Positions 7,986 through 16,866 are shown, counted from the stretch's first letter. The stretch: DNA of 57,993 bases from DSCS01 sp035391585 (GCA_964574875.1 CAZNOX010000011.1:1-57993); one strand, 5' to 3'. Translations and numbers: made by a program. Notes: generated by a model from the sequence alone, not told the origin.

Positions 7986-8464
7986 GACTTTTGAAGACCG
8001 TTACCCTCCTCACACTGGCCCTTCTTGCCGCCTGTACCTATACGTTCAGGAACACACGGCTTGAGGGAGTCAAGACCCTCCATATCCGGCCTGTGGAAAA
8101 CAAGACCATCAAGTATGAACTGGGAGACCTGCTTTACCGCTATCTCAATGACACCTTTATCAATACGGGGAACCTCTCCCCGGAAAGCGAAGGGGACGCT
8201 GACAGCGTCCTGGACGTGACGGTGAAGGAGTACCGTAAGGAGACAGGGTCCATCGACAGTGCAGGAAACCCCACATCCGTCAAGATCACCATCCGCCTGG
8301 CCTACACCTTCACCCAGGGGGAGAAGGTGGTGGACGCGGATGACGATTATAATTTTGAAGCCTTTTACGAGTATGACATCAGCGTGAGCGACTCTGTGCT
8401 TGTGGAGAGGACAGCCAAAGCTCTGGCGTCCGATCTCCGGGACACCATCATGGAAGGATTCTGA
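7982..8464 (+). CDS. lptE: LPS-assembly lipoprotein LptE-like
   Basis: A 160-residue lipoprotein with lipobox LAAC (Cys18) after a short signal. It has the small alpha/beta layout of LptE: strand TLHIRPVENKT, helix ELGDLLYRYLNDTFINTG, then strands VLDVTVKEYRKETG and VKITIRLAYTFTQGEKVV, and a C-terminal helix. LptE plugs the LptD barrel that inserts lipopolysaccharide in the outer membrane. The position directly before holA is the same as in Escherichia coli (lptE-holA), which strongly supports the call although sequence similarity is low, as is usual for this family. ATG overlaps the nadB stop. Confidence 0.78.
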   Translation: MRLLKTVTLLTLALLAACTYTFRNTRLEGVKTLHIRPVENKTIKYELGDLLYRYLNDTFINTGNLSPESEGDADSVLDVTVKEYRKETGSIDSAGNPTSVKITIRLAYTFTQGEKVVDADDDYNFEAFYEYDISVSDSVLVERTAKALASDLRDTIMEGF

Positions 8465-8465
8465 G

Positions 8466-9443
8466 ATGACCTTCCAGGAGCTCCTGACCCGTCTGGAGAA
8501 GGGAACGCTCCCGCCTCAGGCCTACCTGGTCCTTTCCGGATCGCCCTATTATGAAGCGGCTTTGAGAGAGGCCCTTTCAACCATGGAGAGCGACGAGGCC
8601 GTGGAGCTCCTGTCAGCTGACGAGACGCCATCTGATGTGCTCATCGATGAGCTTTCTGCCCGGGATATGTTTTCCGATAACAAGACCTATTTCATCAAAA
8701 TGGCGGAAAAATACGCCGGGAACGCCTCCCTGGAAAAACCCGTAAGCCAGGCGGGATCTGCGGGGAAGACCGTCCTCTTTTATACGGAAAGCGAGACGGC
8801 CGGAAAGAAAAAGCCCTTCTCCCTCCTCAAGGGAGAGCAGGTCATCAAAGGCCCGAGGCTTTACGAAAAACAGATCGCCGAGATCGTCCGGAACCGGTTC
8901 CGGGAGCGGGGGATCACCCTGGCCCCTGAAGCTCTTCAGCGCTTTCTGGAGATCAATGAGAATTCCATCACAGTCCTTCTCAGGGAAGCGGACAAATTCA
9001 TGCTCTTTCTGGGAGAGAAGAAGACGGTCACACGCGAAGATCTGGACCATTTTTCGGGGACATTCGCCAAATGGACCCTTTTTGACTGCCTGGACAGGCT
9101 CAGGGAGAAGAAAAAAGAGGAATTTTTCACCGCTCTTCTTCCCCTGGTCCGGAAAATGGACACTGGAGACATGCTGGCTCTCCTCTCACTTCTCTTCAAT
9201 GAAGTGAAAAAGATGCTTCTGGTCCATGCCTACAGGAACGAATCGGGGAAGACGCTGGCAGGACGGATCGGCATGCATCCTTATCTCATGCAGCTCAAAG
9301 ATTACAAATCCACGGCCCTGCGCCATTCCGAGCAGGACCTCAAAAAGACACTCATCTCCTTTTCAGAGGCGGACATGGCGCTGAAACGGGGAGAAGACCC
9401 TTACATCATCATCCGCAGGCTCACCCGATATCTCTGGGAATAA
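8466..9443 (+). CDS. holA: DNA polymerase III delta subunit HolA
   Basis: A 325-residue clamp-loader subunit that opens the beta sliding clamp. It shows the N-terminal AAA-like start (AYLVLSGSPYYEAALREAL), the middle region ERGITLAPEALQRFLEINENSITVLLREADKFMLF typical of HolA domain II, and the C-terminal helical collar with AYRNESGKTLAGRIGMHPYLMQ and FSEADMALKRGEDP. The start is ATG 8466, one base after the lptE TGA; longer readings into lptE are not supported. Walker A is absent, as expected for delta. Confidence 0.88.
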   Translation: MTFQELLTRLEKGTLPPQAYLVLSGSPYYEAALREALSTMESDEAVELLSADETPSDVLIDELSARDMFSDNKTYFIKMAEKYAGNASLEKPVSQAGSAGKTVLFYTESETAGKKKPFSLLKGEQVIKGPRLYEKQIAEIVRNRFRERGITLAPEALQRFLEINENSITVLLREADKFMLFLGEKKTVTREDLDHFSGTFAKWTLFDCLDRLREKKKEEFFTALLPLVRKMDTGDMLALLSLLFNEVKKMLLVHAYRNESGKTLAGRIGMHPYLMQLKDYKSTALRHSEQDLKKTLISFSEADMALKRGEDPYIIIRRLTRYLWE

Positions 9444-9489
9444 GGCTCCTTTAGGCCCCGGCACCGCGCTCTGTGCCCTGAGAAAGGGG

Positions 9490-9518
9490 TTGACGGTGAG
9501 ATGAATTTTCACTATTCT
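9490..9518 (+). promoter_or_regulatory. Promoter directly abutting the start codon of the barrel protein gene
   Basis: TTGACG (9490-9495), 17-nt spacer, TATTCT (9513-9518). Only 7 nt (CACACAA) separate the -10 from ATG 9526, so the predicted transcription start is at or next to the A of the ATG and no ribosome-binding site can be in the mRNA. Confidence 0.75.
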
Positions 9519-9525
9519 CACACAA

Positions 9526-10308
9526 ATGAAAAAGCTTCTGATCCTCACTCTCTTTTTTGCTCTCTGGAGCCCTTTGGCTGCTGAAAAGAGCGATATTTCC
9601 GTCCTCTCCTTTCCCTACTCGGTGCACGCTCTGGGAGCAGGGAACTCCTTTGACCCTGAAGGACGGACCTACACGGGGAACCCTTTCTGGGCTCCGGGGA
9701 ACCAGGCCTACTTCTCCACATCGTTTCTCCCCGCCGAGATCAGGGTGCAATACATCTCTGTTGCCTGGAGAGCCTATTTTGCAGATGTCATTCATTACAA
9801 CTGGGGGGTGATCCAGGGACGGGATGAGTGGGGGGAGCCCACCCGTGAGTTCCGCTCCTGCGACACCGCCTTCAGCCTGGGTTACCGGAAAGAGACAGGG
9901 CCTTTCAAGTTTGCAGGCTCGGCAAGGCTTCTTTTCAGGGAAAACGGGCCTGAAAAGGAGACCTTTGTCATCCCCTCTCTCTCTGCAGGCTGGAAACAGG
10001 AGCATCTCATGGCCGGAGGCTCCCTGGAGACCATGGGAGGCGAAGAGCGGCTGAACCTCTACGGGGGAGCGGCCTGGCGGTTTTTGACTCTCACCATGCG
10101 CTGGGAATCGGCCCAGGGCGAGACGGGCCTCCATGGAGGAGTGCAATGGGCGGTGAGTGAAGCCTTTTCCCTGGTGAGCGGTTTCAATGAGAAAAAGTGG
10201 ACAGGAGGGATGATCCTCCGGGCCGGGGTCTTTACCCTGGAGTATGCCACACAGATAGATGACGGGGAGATGATGGCCAACGTCTTTTCCCTGAGCTACC
10301 GATTCTGA
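9526..10308 (+). CDS. Outer-membrane beta-barrel protein, PorV/PorQ-like
   Basis: A 260-residue protein with a signal peptide (MKKLLILTLFFALWSPLAA, cleavage after residue 19) followed by alternating amphipathic strands rich in Gly, Tyr, Trp and Phe and ending in SLSYRF, a C-terminal aromatic beta-signal for BAM insertion. The opening SFPYSVHALGAGNSF and NPFWAPG resemble PorV/PorQ or UPF0164-type proteins, whose members begin with a glycine/alanine-rich gate followed by a 14-strand barrel. It is first in a run with lepA. Likely leaderless (see promoter). Function beyond membrane barrel is not known. Confidence 0.65.
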   Translation: MKKLLILTLFFALWSPLAAEKSDISVLSFPYSVHALGAGNSFDPEGRTYTGNPFWAPGNQAYFSTSFLPAEIRVQYISVAWRAYFADVIHYNWGVIQGRDEWGEPTREFRSCDTAFSLGYRKETGPFKFAGSARLLFRENGPEKETFVIPSLSAGWKQEHLMAGGSLETMGGEERLNLYGGAAWRFLTLTMRWESAQGETGLHGGVQWAVSEAFSLVSGFNEKKWTGGMILRAGVFTLEYATQIDDGEMMANVFSLSYRF

Positions 10309-10316
10309 GGAGAACC

Positions 10317-12104
10317 ATGAGCATTGACAAAATCAGGAATTTTTCCATTATCGCCCATATCGACCATGGCAAGTCGACTTTGGCCGACCGTATGCTTGAA
10401 TTTACACAGACCGTCTCCAAAAGGGAGATGAAAGAGCAGTACCTTGATTCCATGGATATCGAACGCGAACGGGGGATCACCATCAAGTCCCAGGCTGTCC
10501 GCATCATGTATAAGGGATACCGGCTTCATCTCATCGACACTCCCGGCCATGTGGATTTCTCTTATGAAGTCTCCCGGGCGCTGACCGCCTGCGAAGGGGC
10601 GCTCCTCGTGGTGGATGCTTCCCAGGGGATCCAGGCTCAGACCCTGGCCAATGCCTATCTGGCCGTGGATCATGATCTGGTCCTCATCCCGGTCCTCAAC
10701 AAGATCGACCTTCCCGGCGCCGATATTGAAAAGACCACGGAAGAACTCGTGGGACAGATCGGGTTCGATCCTGATGCGGTGATCCCCGCCAGCGCCAAGG
10801 AGGGGATCGGCGTGGAAGCGGTCCTGGACGCTATTATCGAACGGATCCCGGCTCCCACGGGAGATGCCGAACAACCTCTCAAGGCCCTGATCTTCGATTC
10901 TCACTACGATTCCTACAAAGGAGTCATCCTCTATGTGCGTATTTTCGACGGAGCGGTGAGAAAAGGGGACAAGATCAAACTCATGAGCACCGGAGCCGTT
11001 CATGATGTCCTCGAAACGGGGATCTTTCAGCCGGTGATGAAGAATATCTCCGAGCTTGAAGCCGGCGACGTGGGCTATATCATCGCCGGGATCAAGACCA
11101 TCAGCGACGCTAAAGTGGGGGACACCATCACTCTGGCCGGCCGGCCCACGGAGAAATCCCTTCCCGGTTACCGGGAGATCCTTCCCATGGTCTATTGCGG
11201 GATGTATCCCGCCGATAATGACAAGTACCCTGAACTCCGCGAAGCTCTGGAAAAGCTGCAGCTCAATGACGCTGCGCTCATCTTCGAACCGGAGACCTCC
11301 CAGGCATTAGGGTTCGGCTTCCGCGTTGGATTTCTGGGCCTTCTGCACATGGAAGTGACCCAGGAGCGCCTGGAGCGTGAATTCAACATGAACCTGGTGA
11401 TCACCACGCCCAGTGTGGTCTACAAGGCTTATATGAAAGACGGGAGTGTGGAGGAGATCCATAACCCCTCACAGGTGGAAGAGACCAAGCTCGAATATCT
11501 GGAAGAGCCCTATGTCAATGTGGAGATCCTTCTCCCTTCGGAATATATCGGGTCGGTGATGAAGCTCTGCATCGACAAGAGAGGCGTCCACAAGGGGATG
11601 ACCTACCTCACCGAGGAGCGTGTCATGCTCAAATACGACATGCCCCTGAGCGAGATCATCTTTGAGTTCTTCGACCGTCTGAAATCCCTGACTTCGGGAT
11701 ATGCCTCATTCGACTACCAGTATTGCGGACACCGACGCGGAGAACTGGCCAAGCTTTCCATCCTTATCAACGGGGAACCTGTGGACGCTCTCACAGTGAT
11801 CGTCCACAAAGAACAGGCCTATCACCGGGGGATCGGCGTGGTGCGCAAACTCAAGGAGAACATCCCCAGGCAGCTCTTTGAAGTGGTCATCCAGGCGGCC
11901 CAGGGGTCCAAGATCCTCACGCGCTCTTCTGTGAAGCCTCTGCGTAAAAATGTCACAGCCAAGTGTTACGGCGGAGACATCACCCGTAAAAAGAAACTCC
12001 TGGAAAAGCAGAAAGAGGGGAAGAAGCGCATGAAACGCGTGGGCAAGGTGGAGATCCCCCAGGAAGCGTTCCTCTCTGTCCTTCAGGTGGATGATGACAA
12101 GTAG
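10317..12104 (+). CDS. lepA: Elongation factor 4 (LepA)
   Basis: Ribosome-associated GTPase of 595 residues, the usual length. GTPase motifs: G1 AHIDHGKST, G2 ERGITIK, G3 DTPGHVDF, G4 NKIDLP. The C-terminal half carries the EF-G-like domains and the LepA-specific domain with YASFDYQYCGHRRG, LTVIVHKEQAYHRG and AKCYGGDITRKKKLLEKQKEGKKRMK, the signature end of the family. It acts on stalled or misassembled ribosomes. A ribosome site GAGGAG ends 6 nt before the ATG; the gene lies 8 nt after the barrel gene and overlaps the next by 14 nt. Confidence 0.97.
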   Translation: MSIDKIRNFSIIAHIDHGKSTLADRMLEFTQTVSKREMKEQYLDSMDIERERGITIKSQAVRIMYKGYRLHLIDTPGHVDFSYEVSRALTACEGALLVVDASQGIQAQTLANAYLAVDHDLVLIPVLNKIDLPGADIEKTTEELVGQIGFDPDAVIPASAKEGIGVEAVLDAIIERIPAPTGDAEQPLKALIFDSHYDSYKGVILYVRIFDGAVRKGDKIKLMSTGAVHDVLETGIFQPVMKNISELEAGDVGYIIAGIKTISDAKVGDTITLAGRPTEKSLPGYREILPMVYCGMYPADNDKYPELREALEKLQLNDAALIFEPETSQALGFGFRVGFLGLLHMEVTQERLEREFNMNLVITTPSVVYKAYMKDGSVEEIHNPSQVEETKLEYLEEPYVNVEILLPSEYIGSVMKLCIDKRGVHKGMTYLTEERVMLKYDMPLSEIIFEFFDRLKSLTSGYASFDYQYCGHRRGELAKLSILINGEPVDALTVIVHKEQAYHRGIGVVRKLKENIPRQLFEVVIQAAQGSKILTRSSVKPLRKNVTAKCYGGDITRKKKLLEKQKEGKKRMKRVGKVEIPQEAFLSVLQVDDDK

Positions 12105-13323
12105 GCGGTTCTTTTTTTTCACTCTTTTTTGTGCAGCTCTCCTTGGCCTTTCAGGCTGCGGCCGTTCTCCCGAAGTATGGAAATATGACCTGGGAGAGAC
12201 ACTCAAAGTGCAGACGGTCCCCCTGACCATTCCTGAAAAGGAACTGGTGGTCACGTGGAAAGTCCTCATCACCAAGGATGAGACGGCTGAAGGACGCTAT
12301 GTGATCCCCAAAGTGCGCCGGATCAAGCCCGGCATCGCAATGGAACTGGAGCAGAAGCGTTTTCAGGCTGTCCTCACGGCCCTGGATGAAAGAAGCGGAG
12401 AAGAGCGCTGGGTGACAGAGTCCCTGGGAGAATCAGACCAGAACCTCTCTTCCCCGGTCTATGAGGGCGGATCGGTCTTTGTGGGGTCCGACAGCGGCCT
12501 GATCTATGAGATCGATGCTTCCACGGGAGAGACCCTCTGGAGCGCCGATACCGGAGGATGGGTCACCGTTTCACCCCTGGTTACAGACCGGCTGATCGTT
12601 TCAGGCAACGAAAACGGCCGGATTCTCTGCTGGAGCCGCAAAGAGAAACGGCTTCTGTTTGAAAAAGACCTGCCCGACAGCTTGCTCGACGGCCTTTTTA
12701 TCACCCCTTACGGCCTTGTGGCCGCTGCGGGGCACTCCCTTTTCCTGATTGATGAGAACGGGAGGACACTCAGAGAGTGGACCTCTCAAGACAAATATAT
12801 CGACTATGACGGGATCGAGAAGAAAAACGCGCCCATCATGTCGCCCCTTTCTGTGAACGGGGAGACCGTGCTCTTCACCACCCGGGGGGGTTACCTCCAT
12901 CTCTTTGATATCGCTGCATGGGAAGACCGTCTGCGTATCTATGACGAGGGGTTCACCCAGGCCCGTCCCCTGGCTTTGAACGGCCTTATTGCAGCAGGGA
13001 CAAAGGACGGAGCCGCTCTTTTCAGCAGCAGCACAGGAGAGAAACAGCACAGCCTTGTCACCGATCACCGCTGGATGGATTTTGACCTGAAATTCCGGAA
13101 AGGGGGAGCGGTGAACGGAGGGTTTCTCCTTCATGAGGGGATCCTCTATTTCGGTTCCTACGACTACGCTCTCTACGGTTACGATCCGGAGACAGGGGAA
13201 CGCCGGTTCACCTATGCCATCAAACACCACATCGACCGCACAGCACCGGCCATGGGACGCTACTACCTCATCTTCGGGGCCGACAGCCATCATCTCTATG
13301 CTGTGAGGCCCTATGAGCCTTGA
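12091..13323 (+). CDS. PQQ-type beta-propeller lipoprotein (BamB-like)
   Basis: A 410-residue predicted lipoprotein (signal with FFFFTLFCAALLGL, lipobox LSGC at about residues 20-23). The mature part has repeated PQQ-propeller blades, such as GGSVFVGSDSGLIYEIDASTGETLWS, DRLIVSGNENGRILCW and LYFGSYDYALYGYDPETGERRFTYAI in the last blade. This architecture matches BamB and related outer-membrane assembly or sensor lipoproteins, but no BAM-specific motif is seen, so the function remains open. Overlaps lepA at its start (14 nt) and hemW at its end (11 nt), indicating coupling. Confidence 0.75.
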   Translation: MMTSRRFFFFTLFCAALLGLSGCGRSPEVWKYDLGETLKVQTVPLTIPEKELVVTWKVLITKDETAEGRYVIPKVRRIKPGIAMELEQKRFQAVLTALDERSGEERWVTESLGESDQNLSSPVYEGGSVFVGSDSGLIYEIDASTGETLWSADTGGWVTVSPLVTDRLIVSGNENGRILCWSRKEKRLLFEKDLPDSLLDGLFITPYGLVAAAGHSLFLIDENGRTLREWTSQDKYIDYDGIEKKNAPIMSPLSVNGETVLFTTRGGYLHLFDIAAWEDRLRIYDEGFTQARPLALNGLIAAGTKDGAALFSSSTGEKQHSLVTDHRWMDFDLKFRKGGAVNGGFLLHEGILYFGSYDYALYGYDPETGERRFTYAIKHHIDRTAPAMGRYYLIFGADSHHLYAVRPYEP

Positions 13324-14386
13324 CAGCGGGCTCTATATCCATATTCCCTTCTGCCGCCGCAAATGCGATTACTGCGCCTTCTCTTCTGAAGAGTGCCTCA
13401 CTGTCCCCGATTCCTACCTGAACGCTCTTGAATCCGAGATGGAGGAGAAGGGCGGGGGTGACGTGGACACGGTCTATGTGGGCGGAGGGACTCCGTCTCT
13501 TCTCTCCTGTGAGCAGATTTTTCATCTTATGGAGATGGCCGGGCGCTTCTTCCCCGGAATCCGCCGGGAAGTCACCATGGAAGTCAATCCCGAAGACATC
13601 ACCGATGACAAGCTCTCCTGTCTCAGGGAGGCCGGGGTGAACCGTCTGTCCGTGGGAGTGCAGTCCTTTTCTGAAGCCAAAAGAGGCTTCCTGGGACGGC
13701 GCACAGTCCCAGACCTTGACAAGCGCCTCCTCAAAGCCCGCAGGGCCTTTGAGAATCTCTCCGTGGACCTGATCTTCGGCATCCCCGGAGAGGATGTGGA
13801 CGATGAGTGGGATTCTCTTCGACGCATCAATCCCGACCACATCTCCTGGTACAACCTGAAAGTGGAGCCGGGAACCCCTCTGGACAAGAGAGTCCGGAAC
13901 GGGACAGCGCAGGAAGCGGGGGATGATGAGCAGGCTGAAACCTACGAAGCCCTTGTGCAGAAGCTTGACCGGCTCGGCTATCACCGCTACGAGATCTCCA
14001 ATTTCGCCCGTCCGGGCTACGAATCATTCCACAACCTCAAATACTGGCACTTCACCCCCTATATCGGCCTGGGCGCAGCTGCTGCGGGATTCACAGGCGA
14101 GGCTATGACTCAAAACCCTTCTGATGTGGCCCGTTACATGACAGGAGAGGGGAGGACCCTGAACCTCCTGGATCACAGGGAGCGCCGGAGTATCGAGATC
14201 ATGATGGGGCTGCGGCTGGAAGAGGGGGTCAGCCTGACTCCGGAAGAAGAAGAGCTGCTCCGCAAGAGGCCGGGGGACATGTCTTCCTTTTTCCGGCTGG
14301 ACAGGGGAAGGCTTTCTGTGGCCCCGGAACATGTCTTCATCTCCAATGCGCTCATCCTCGACGTTTTGGAGCGTTTGGGCCTCTAA
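13313..14386 (+). CDS. hemW: Heme chaperone HemW (radical SAM, HemN-like)
   Basis: A 357-residue radical SAM protein. The cluster motif CRRKCDYCAF is near residues 14-23 after YIHIPFC; the fourth HemN-type cysteine after the triad is replaced by Ala-Phe, as in HemW rather than coproporphyrinogen oxidase HemN. GGGTPSLLS, EVNPEDIT, RLSVGVQSF, DLIFGIPGE, and HRYEISNFARPG are family phrases, followed by the HemN C-terminal domain. HemW binds heme and hands it to client proteins. No other heme gene is in the window. The start overlaps the propeller gene by 11 nt. Confidence 0.88.
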   Translation: MSLDSGLYIHIPFCRRKCDYCAFSSEECLTVPDSYLNALESEMEEKGGGDVDTVYVGGGTPSLLSCEQIFHLMEMAGRFFPGIRREVTMEVNPEDITDDKLSCLREAGVNRLSVGVQSFSEAKRGFLGRRTVPDLDKRLLKARRAFENLSVDLIFGIPGEDVDDEWDSLRRINPDHISWYNLKVEPGTPLDKRVRNGTAQEAGDDEQAETYEALVQKLDRLGYHRYEISNFARPGYESFHNLKYWHFTPYIGLGAAAAGFTGEAMTQNPSDVARYMTGEGRTLNLLDHRERRSIEIMMGLRLEEGVSLTPEEEELLRKRPGDMSSFFRLDRGRLSVAPEHVFISNALILDVLERLGL

Positions 14387-14394
14387 AAAAAGAT

Positions 14395-14422
14395 TTGACA
14401 AAAAGGTTTAAGGATATATTGT
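14395..14422 (+). promoter_or_regulatory. Promoter for the COG2403 gene
   Basis: TTGACA (14395-14400) followed by TATTGT (14417-14422, 16-nt spacing) within TATATTGTAAT; TATATT at 14415 is the alternative -10 with 14-nt spacing. The leader to ATG 14462 is about 33 nt and has AGGAGGT. Confidence 0.65.
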
Positions 14423-14461
14423 AATTATCGGATGAAAACTTAACAAAAACAGGAGGTAACT

Positions 14462-15778
14462 ATGGCAAAAAGAAACGTATTGATTCTCGGCGCAGCCGGA
14501 AGAGATTTTCACAACTTCAACGTCTTTTTCCGGGACAATGAAGACTATAACGTGGTGGCTTTCACCGCGACCCAGATCCCCGGAATCGACGATAAGAAAT
14601 ATCCCGCTGAACTCGCCGGAAAACTCTATCCCCAGGGAATCCCCATCTTCCCCGAAGAGAAGATGACGGATCTGATCAAAAAGCACAATATCGATGTGGT
14701 GGTTTTTGCCTATTCCGATAAAAAACATGTCGATGTCATGCATAAATCCTCCATCGCCAATGCAGCCGGGGCTGATTTCTGGCTCATGGGCGGGAAGACG
14801 ACCATGATCAAATCCAATAAACCTGTGATCTCCATCTGTGCGACAAGGACAGGCTGCGGAAAAAGCCAGACCACTCGCCGCGTCGTCAAGATCCTCCAGG
14901 CCATGGGTAAAAAAGTCGTTTCCATCCGTCACCCCATGCCTTACGGCGACCTGGTGAAACAGAAAGTCCAGCGCTTCGCCTCCATCGAGGACCTGAAAAA
15001 GCATGACTGCACCATCGAAGAGATGGAGGAGTACGAGCCTCATATCGCCATGGGCAGTGTCATCTATGCCGGCGTGGATTATGAAGCCATCCTCCGCGAA
15101 GCGGAAAAAGAAGCCGATGTCATCATCTGGGACGGCGGCAACAACGATTTCCCCTTCTATCAGCCTGACCTGGCCATCGTCGTGGCCGATCCCCACAGGC
15201 CCGGAGCGGAAGTGAGCTATTACCCCGGCGAAGCCAACCTGCGTATGGCTGATGTCATCGTCATCAATAAGATCGACACCGCTGACCTGGAAGGCATCGA
15301 AGAGGTCCGTGAGAATATCCGCATGCACAACCCCGACGCCATCGTCGTGGACGGCGCCTCTCCCATCTTTGTGGAGAACGGCAAAGAGATCGCCGGGAAA
15401 CGCGTCCTCGTCGTGGAAGACGGCCCCACACTCACACACGGGGAGATGCAGTACGGAGCCGGCGTCATCGCCGCCATGAAATACGGCGCTGCCGAGCTCA
15501 TCGACCCCAGAGAGTTCGCTGTGGGATCCATTGCAGAGACCTTTGAGATCTATCCCGAAATCGGGATCCTCCTTCCTGCCATGGGTTACGGTGACGATCA
15601 GATGAAAGACCTTGAGAAGACCATCAAAGCCAGCGACGCTGAAATGGTCATCATCGGAACACCCATCGACCTGCGCCGGATCATCAATATCAAACAGCCC
15701 GCTGTCCGCGTGAAGTATGAACTTCAGGAGATCGGCGAGCCCACTCTGGAAGATATTATCACCAAAAAGATCAAATAA
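14462..15778 (+). CDS. COG2403 GTPase-like protein, named after cyclic 2,3-diphosphoglycerate synthase
   Basis: A 438-residue cytoplasmic protein. It starts with a Rossmann-like segment (RNVLILGAAGRDFHNFN) then has a P-loop TRTGCGKSQTTRR (about 128-140), an acidic IIWDGGNNDFPF, and VIVINKIDT, the NKxD motif of a GTP-binding protein. This is the family that includes the archaeal cyclic 2,3-diphosphoglycerate synthetase; bacterial members carry that name by similarity only. Here it precedes carbamate kinase and ornithine carbamoyltransferase, so a role in carbamoyl-phosphate or arginine metabolism is as plausible as cDPG synthesis. Own promoter and AGGAGGT site upstream; a hairpin follows. Confidence 0.78.
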   Translation: MAKRNVLILGAAGRDFHNFNVFFRDNEDYNVVAFTATQIPGIDDKKYPAELAGKLYPQGIPIFPEEKMTDLIKKHNIDVVVFAYSDKKHVDVMHKSSIANAAGADFWLMGGKTTMIKSNKPVISICATRTGCGKSQTTRRVVKILQAMGKKVVSIRHPMPYGDLVKQKVQRFASIEDLKKHDCTIEEMEEYEPHIAMGSVIYAGVDYEAILREAEKEADVIIWDGGNNDFPFYQPDLAIVVADPHRPGAEVSYYPGEANLRMADVIVINKIDTADLEGIEEVRENIRMHNPDAIVVDGASPIFVENGKEIAGKRVLVVEDGPTLTHGEMQYGAGVIAAMKYGAAELIDPREFAVGSIAETFEIYPEIGILLPAMGYGDDQMKDLEKTIKASDAEMVIIGTPIDLRRIINIKQPAVRVKYELQEIGEPTLEDIITKKIK

Positions 15779-15786
15779 TATCTTTC

Positions 15787-15820
15787 CCCGGGGAGAGGAT
15801 TTCTCTCCCCGGGCCTCTTT
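15787..15820 (+). terminator. Strong hairpin with weak T tract between COG2403 gene and arcC
   Basis: CCCGGGGAGAG (15787-15797) pairs with CTCTCCCCGGG (15803-15813), an 11-bp perfect stem with loop GATTT. Only CCTCTTT follows, so termination may be partial, allowing read-through to arcC. Confidence 0.7.
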
Positions 15821-15828
15821 GATTTCTC

Positions 15829-15856
15829 TTGTTAAAGACCGCGATTTCACTATAAT
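15829..15856 (+). promoter_or_regulatory. Promoter for arcC-argF
   Basis: TTGTTA (15829-15834), 16-nt spacer, consensus TATAAT (15851-15856). A GGAGGT site ends 5 nt before ATG 15899. This gives the kinase and transcarbamylase a start independent of the gene before. Confidence 0.75.
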
Positions 15857-15898
15857 GATGGAGCAACACGCAAGGCTTTTTTATTTTGGAGGTAAGTC

Positions 15899-16846
15899 AT
15901 GACAGAGAAGAAGAAAGTCGTTATCGCCCTGGGCGGGAATGCCATCATCCGCAAAGGGCAGAAAGGGACCGTTGCCGAGGAGTTCGCCAACACACGAGCC
16001 TCTCTGGACGGGATCATCAAAGTCATCAAACATGATTACAATGTCGCTATTACCCACGGAAACGGGCCCCAGGCCGGCAACATGATGCTTCGTGTGGAAG
16101 CCGGGCTTTCCAGGAACGTGCCTGACCGTCCCCTGGGCGTGATCGTGGCGGATACCGAAGGCGGAATGGGATATATGATCGAGCAGTCTCTTCAGAACAG
16201 GCTGGCCAAAGAGGGGATCGACCGTGATGTGGTCACCATCCTGTCCCAGGTCGTCGTGGACCCTCAGGACCCCCAGATGCTCCATCCCTCCAAGCCCGTC
16301 GGGCCCTTTTACACCGAAGAGCAGGCCAAATCGCTGATGAACGAAAAGGGCTGGGTCATCGTGGAAGACGCCGGCCGCGGCTGGCGGCGGGTGGTCCCGT
16401 CTCCCGTTCCCCAGACTGTGGTTGAAAAGAGCGTCGTCAAACGCCTTATCGAAGAGGGGGTCGTGGTCATCACCGTGGGCGGCGGGGGAATCCCTGTCTA
16501 CTATGAAGAAGACGGAACGCTGGAAGGCGTGGATGCTGTTATCGACAAAGACCTGGCCAGCGCGGTCCTGGCTCTGGAGATCGGAGCCGAGATCCTCGTC
16601 ATCTCCACAGGCGTGGAAAAAGTCGCCCTGGGATTCGGCACTCCTCAGGAGAAGATGCTGGACCGGATGACCGTCGCCGAATGCAGGCAGTATATGGAGG
16701 AGGGGCACTTTCCCAAGGGAAGCATGGGCCCCAAGATCAAAGCGGCCATCGACTTTATTGAAAAGGGCGGAAAAAAGGTCATCATCACCCTGCCCGAGAC
16801 CATTGAAGAAGCATTGGAAGGCAAAACAGGAACCATTATCGAATAG
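15899..16846 (+). CDS. arcC: Carbamate kinase
   Basis: A 315-residue amino-acid-kinase-fold enzyme that transfers phosphate between carbamoyl phosphate and ADP, yielding ATP, ammonia and CO2 in the catabolic direction. Signatures: VVIALGGNAIIRKGQKGT at the start, THGNGPQAGNM, EGGMGYMIEQ, VVITVGGGGIPVYYE, DAVIDKDLASAVLA, and the C-terminal GSMGPKIKAAIDFIEKGGKKVIIT. Length and motifs are typical. The ornithine carbamoyltransferase gene follows after 20 nt, the usual pair of the arginine deiminase or citrulline route; arginine deiminase itself is not in the window. Confidence 0.95.
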   Translation: MTEKKKVVIALGGNAIIRKGQKGTVAEEFANTRASLDGIIKVIKHDYNVAITHGNGPQAGNMMLRVEAGLSRNVPDRPLGVIVADTEGGMGYMIEQSLQNRLAKEGIDRDVVTILSQVVVDPQDPQMLHPSKPVGPFYTEEQAKSLMNEKGWVIVEDAGRGWRRVVPSPVPQTVVEKSVVKRLIEEGVVVITVGGGGIPVYYEEDGTLEGVDAVIDKDLASAVLALEIGAEILVISTGVEKVALGFGTPQEKMLDRMTVAECRQYMEEGHFPKGSMGPKIKAAIDFIEKGGKKVIITLPETIEEALEGKTGTIIE

Positions 16847-16866
16847 AAATCGAAAAGGAGGATTTT

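Noticed and set aside
9444..9489. Terminator after holA (GGCAC...GTGCC)
   Set aside because: The stem is only 5 bp and no T run follows.
14408..15850. A 480-codon open frame on the minus strand across the COG2403 gene
   Set aside because: It is antisense to a gene with clear P-loop and NKxD motifs, a promoter and a ribosome site; its own product shows no recognisable domain and is rich in His/Asp/Gly, typical of a reverse reading of this codon bias.
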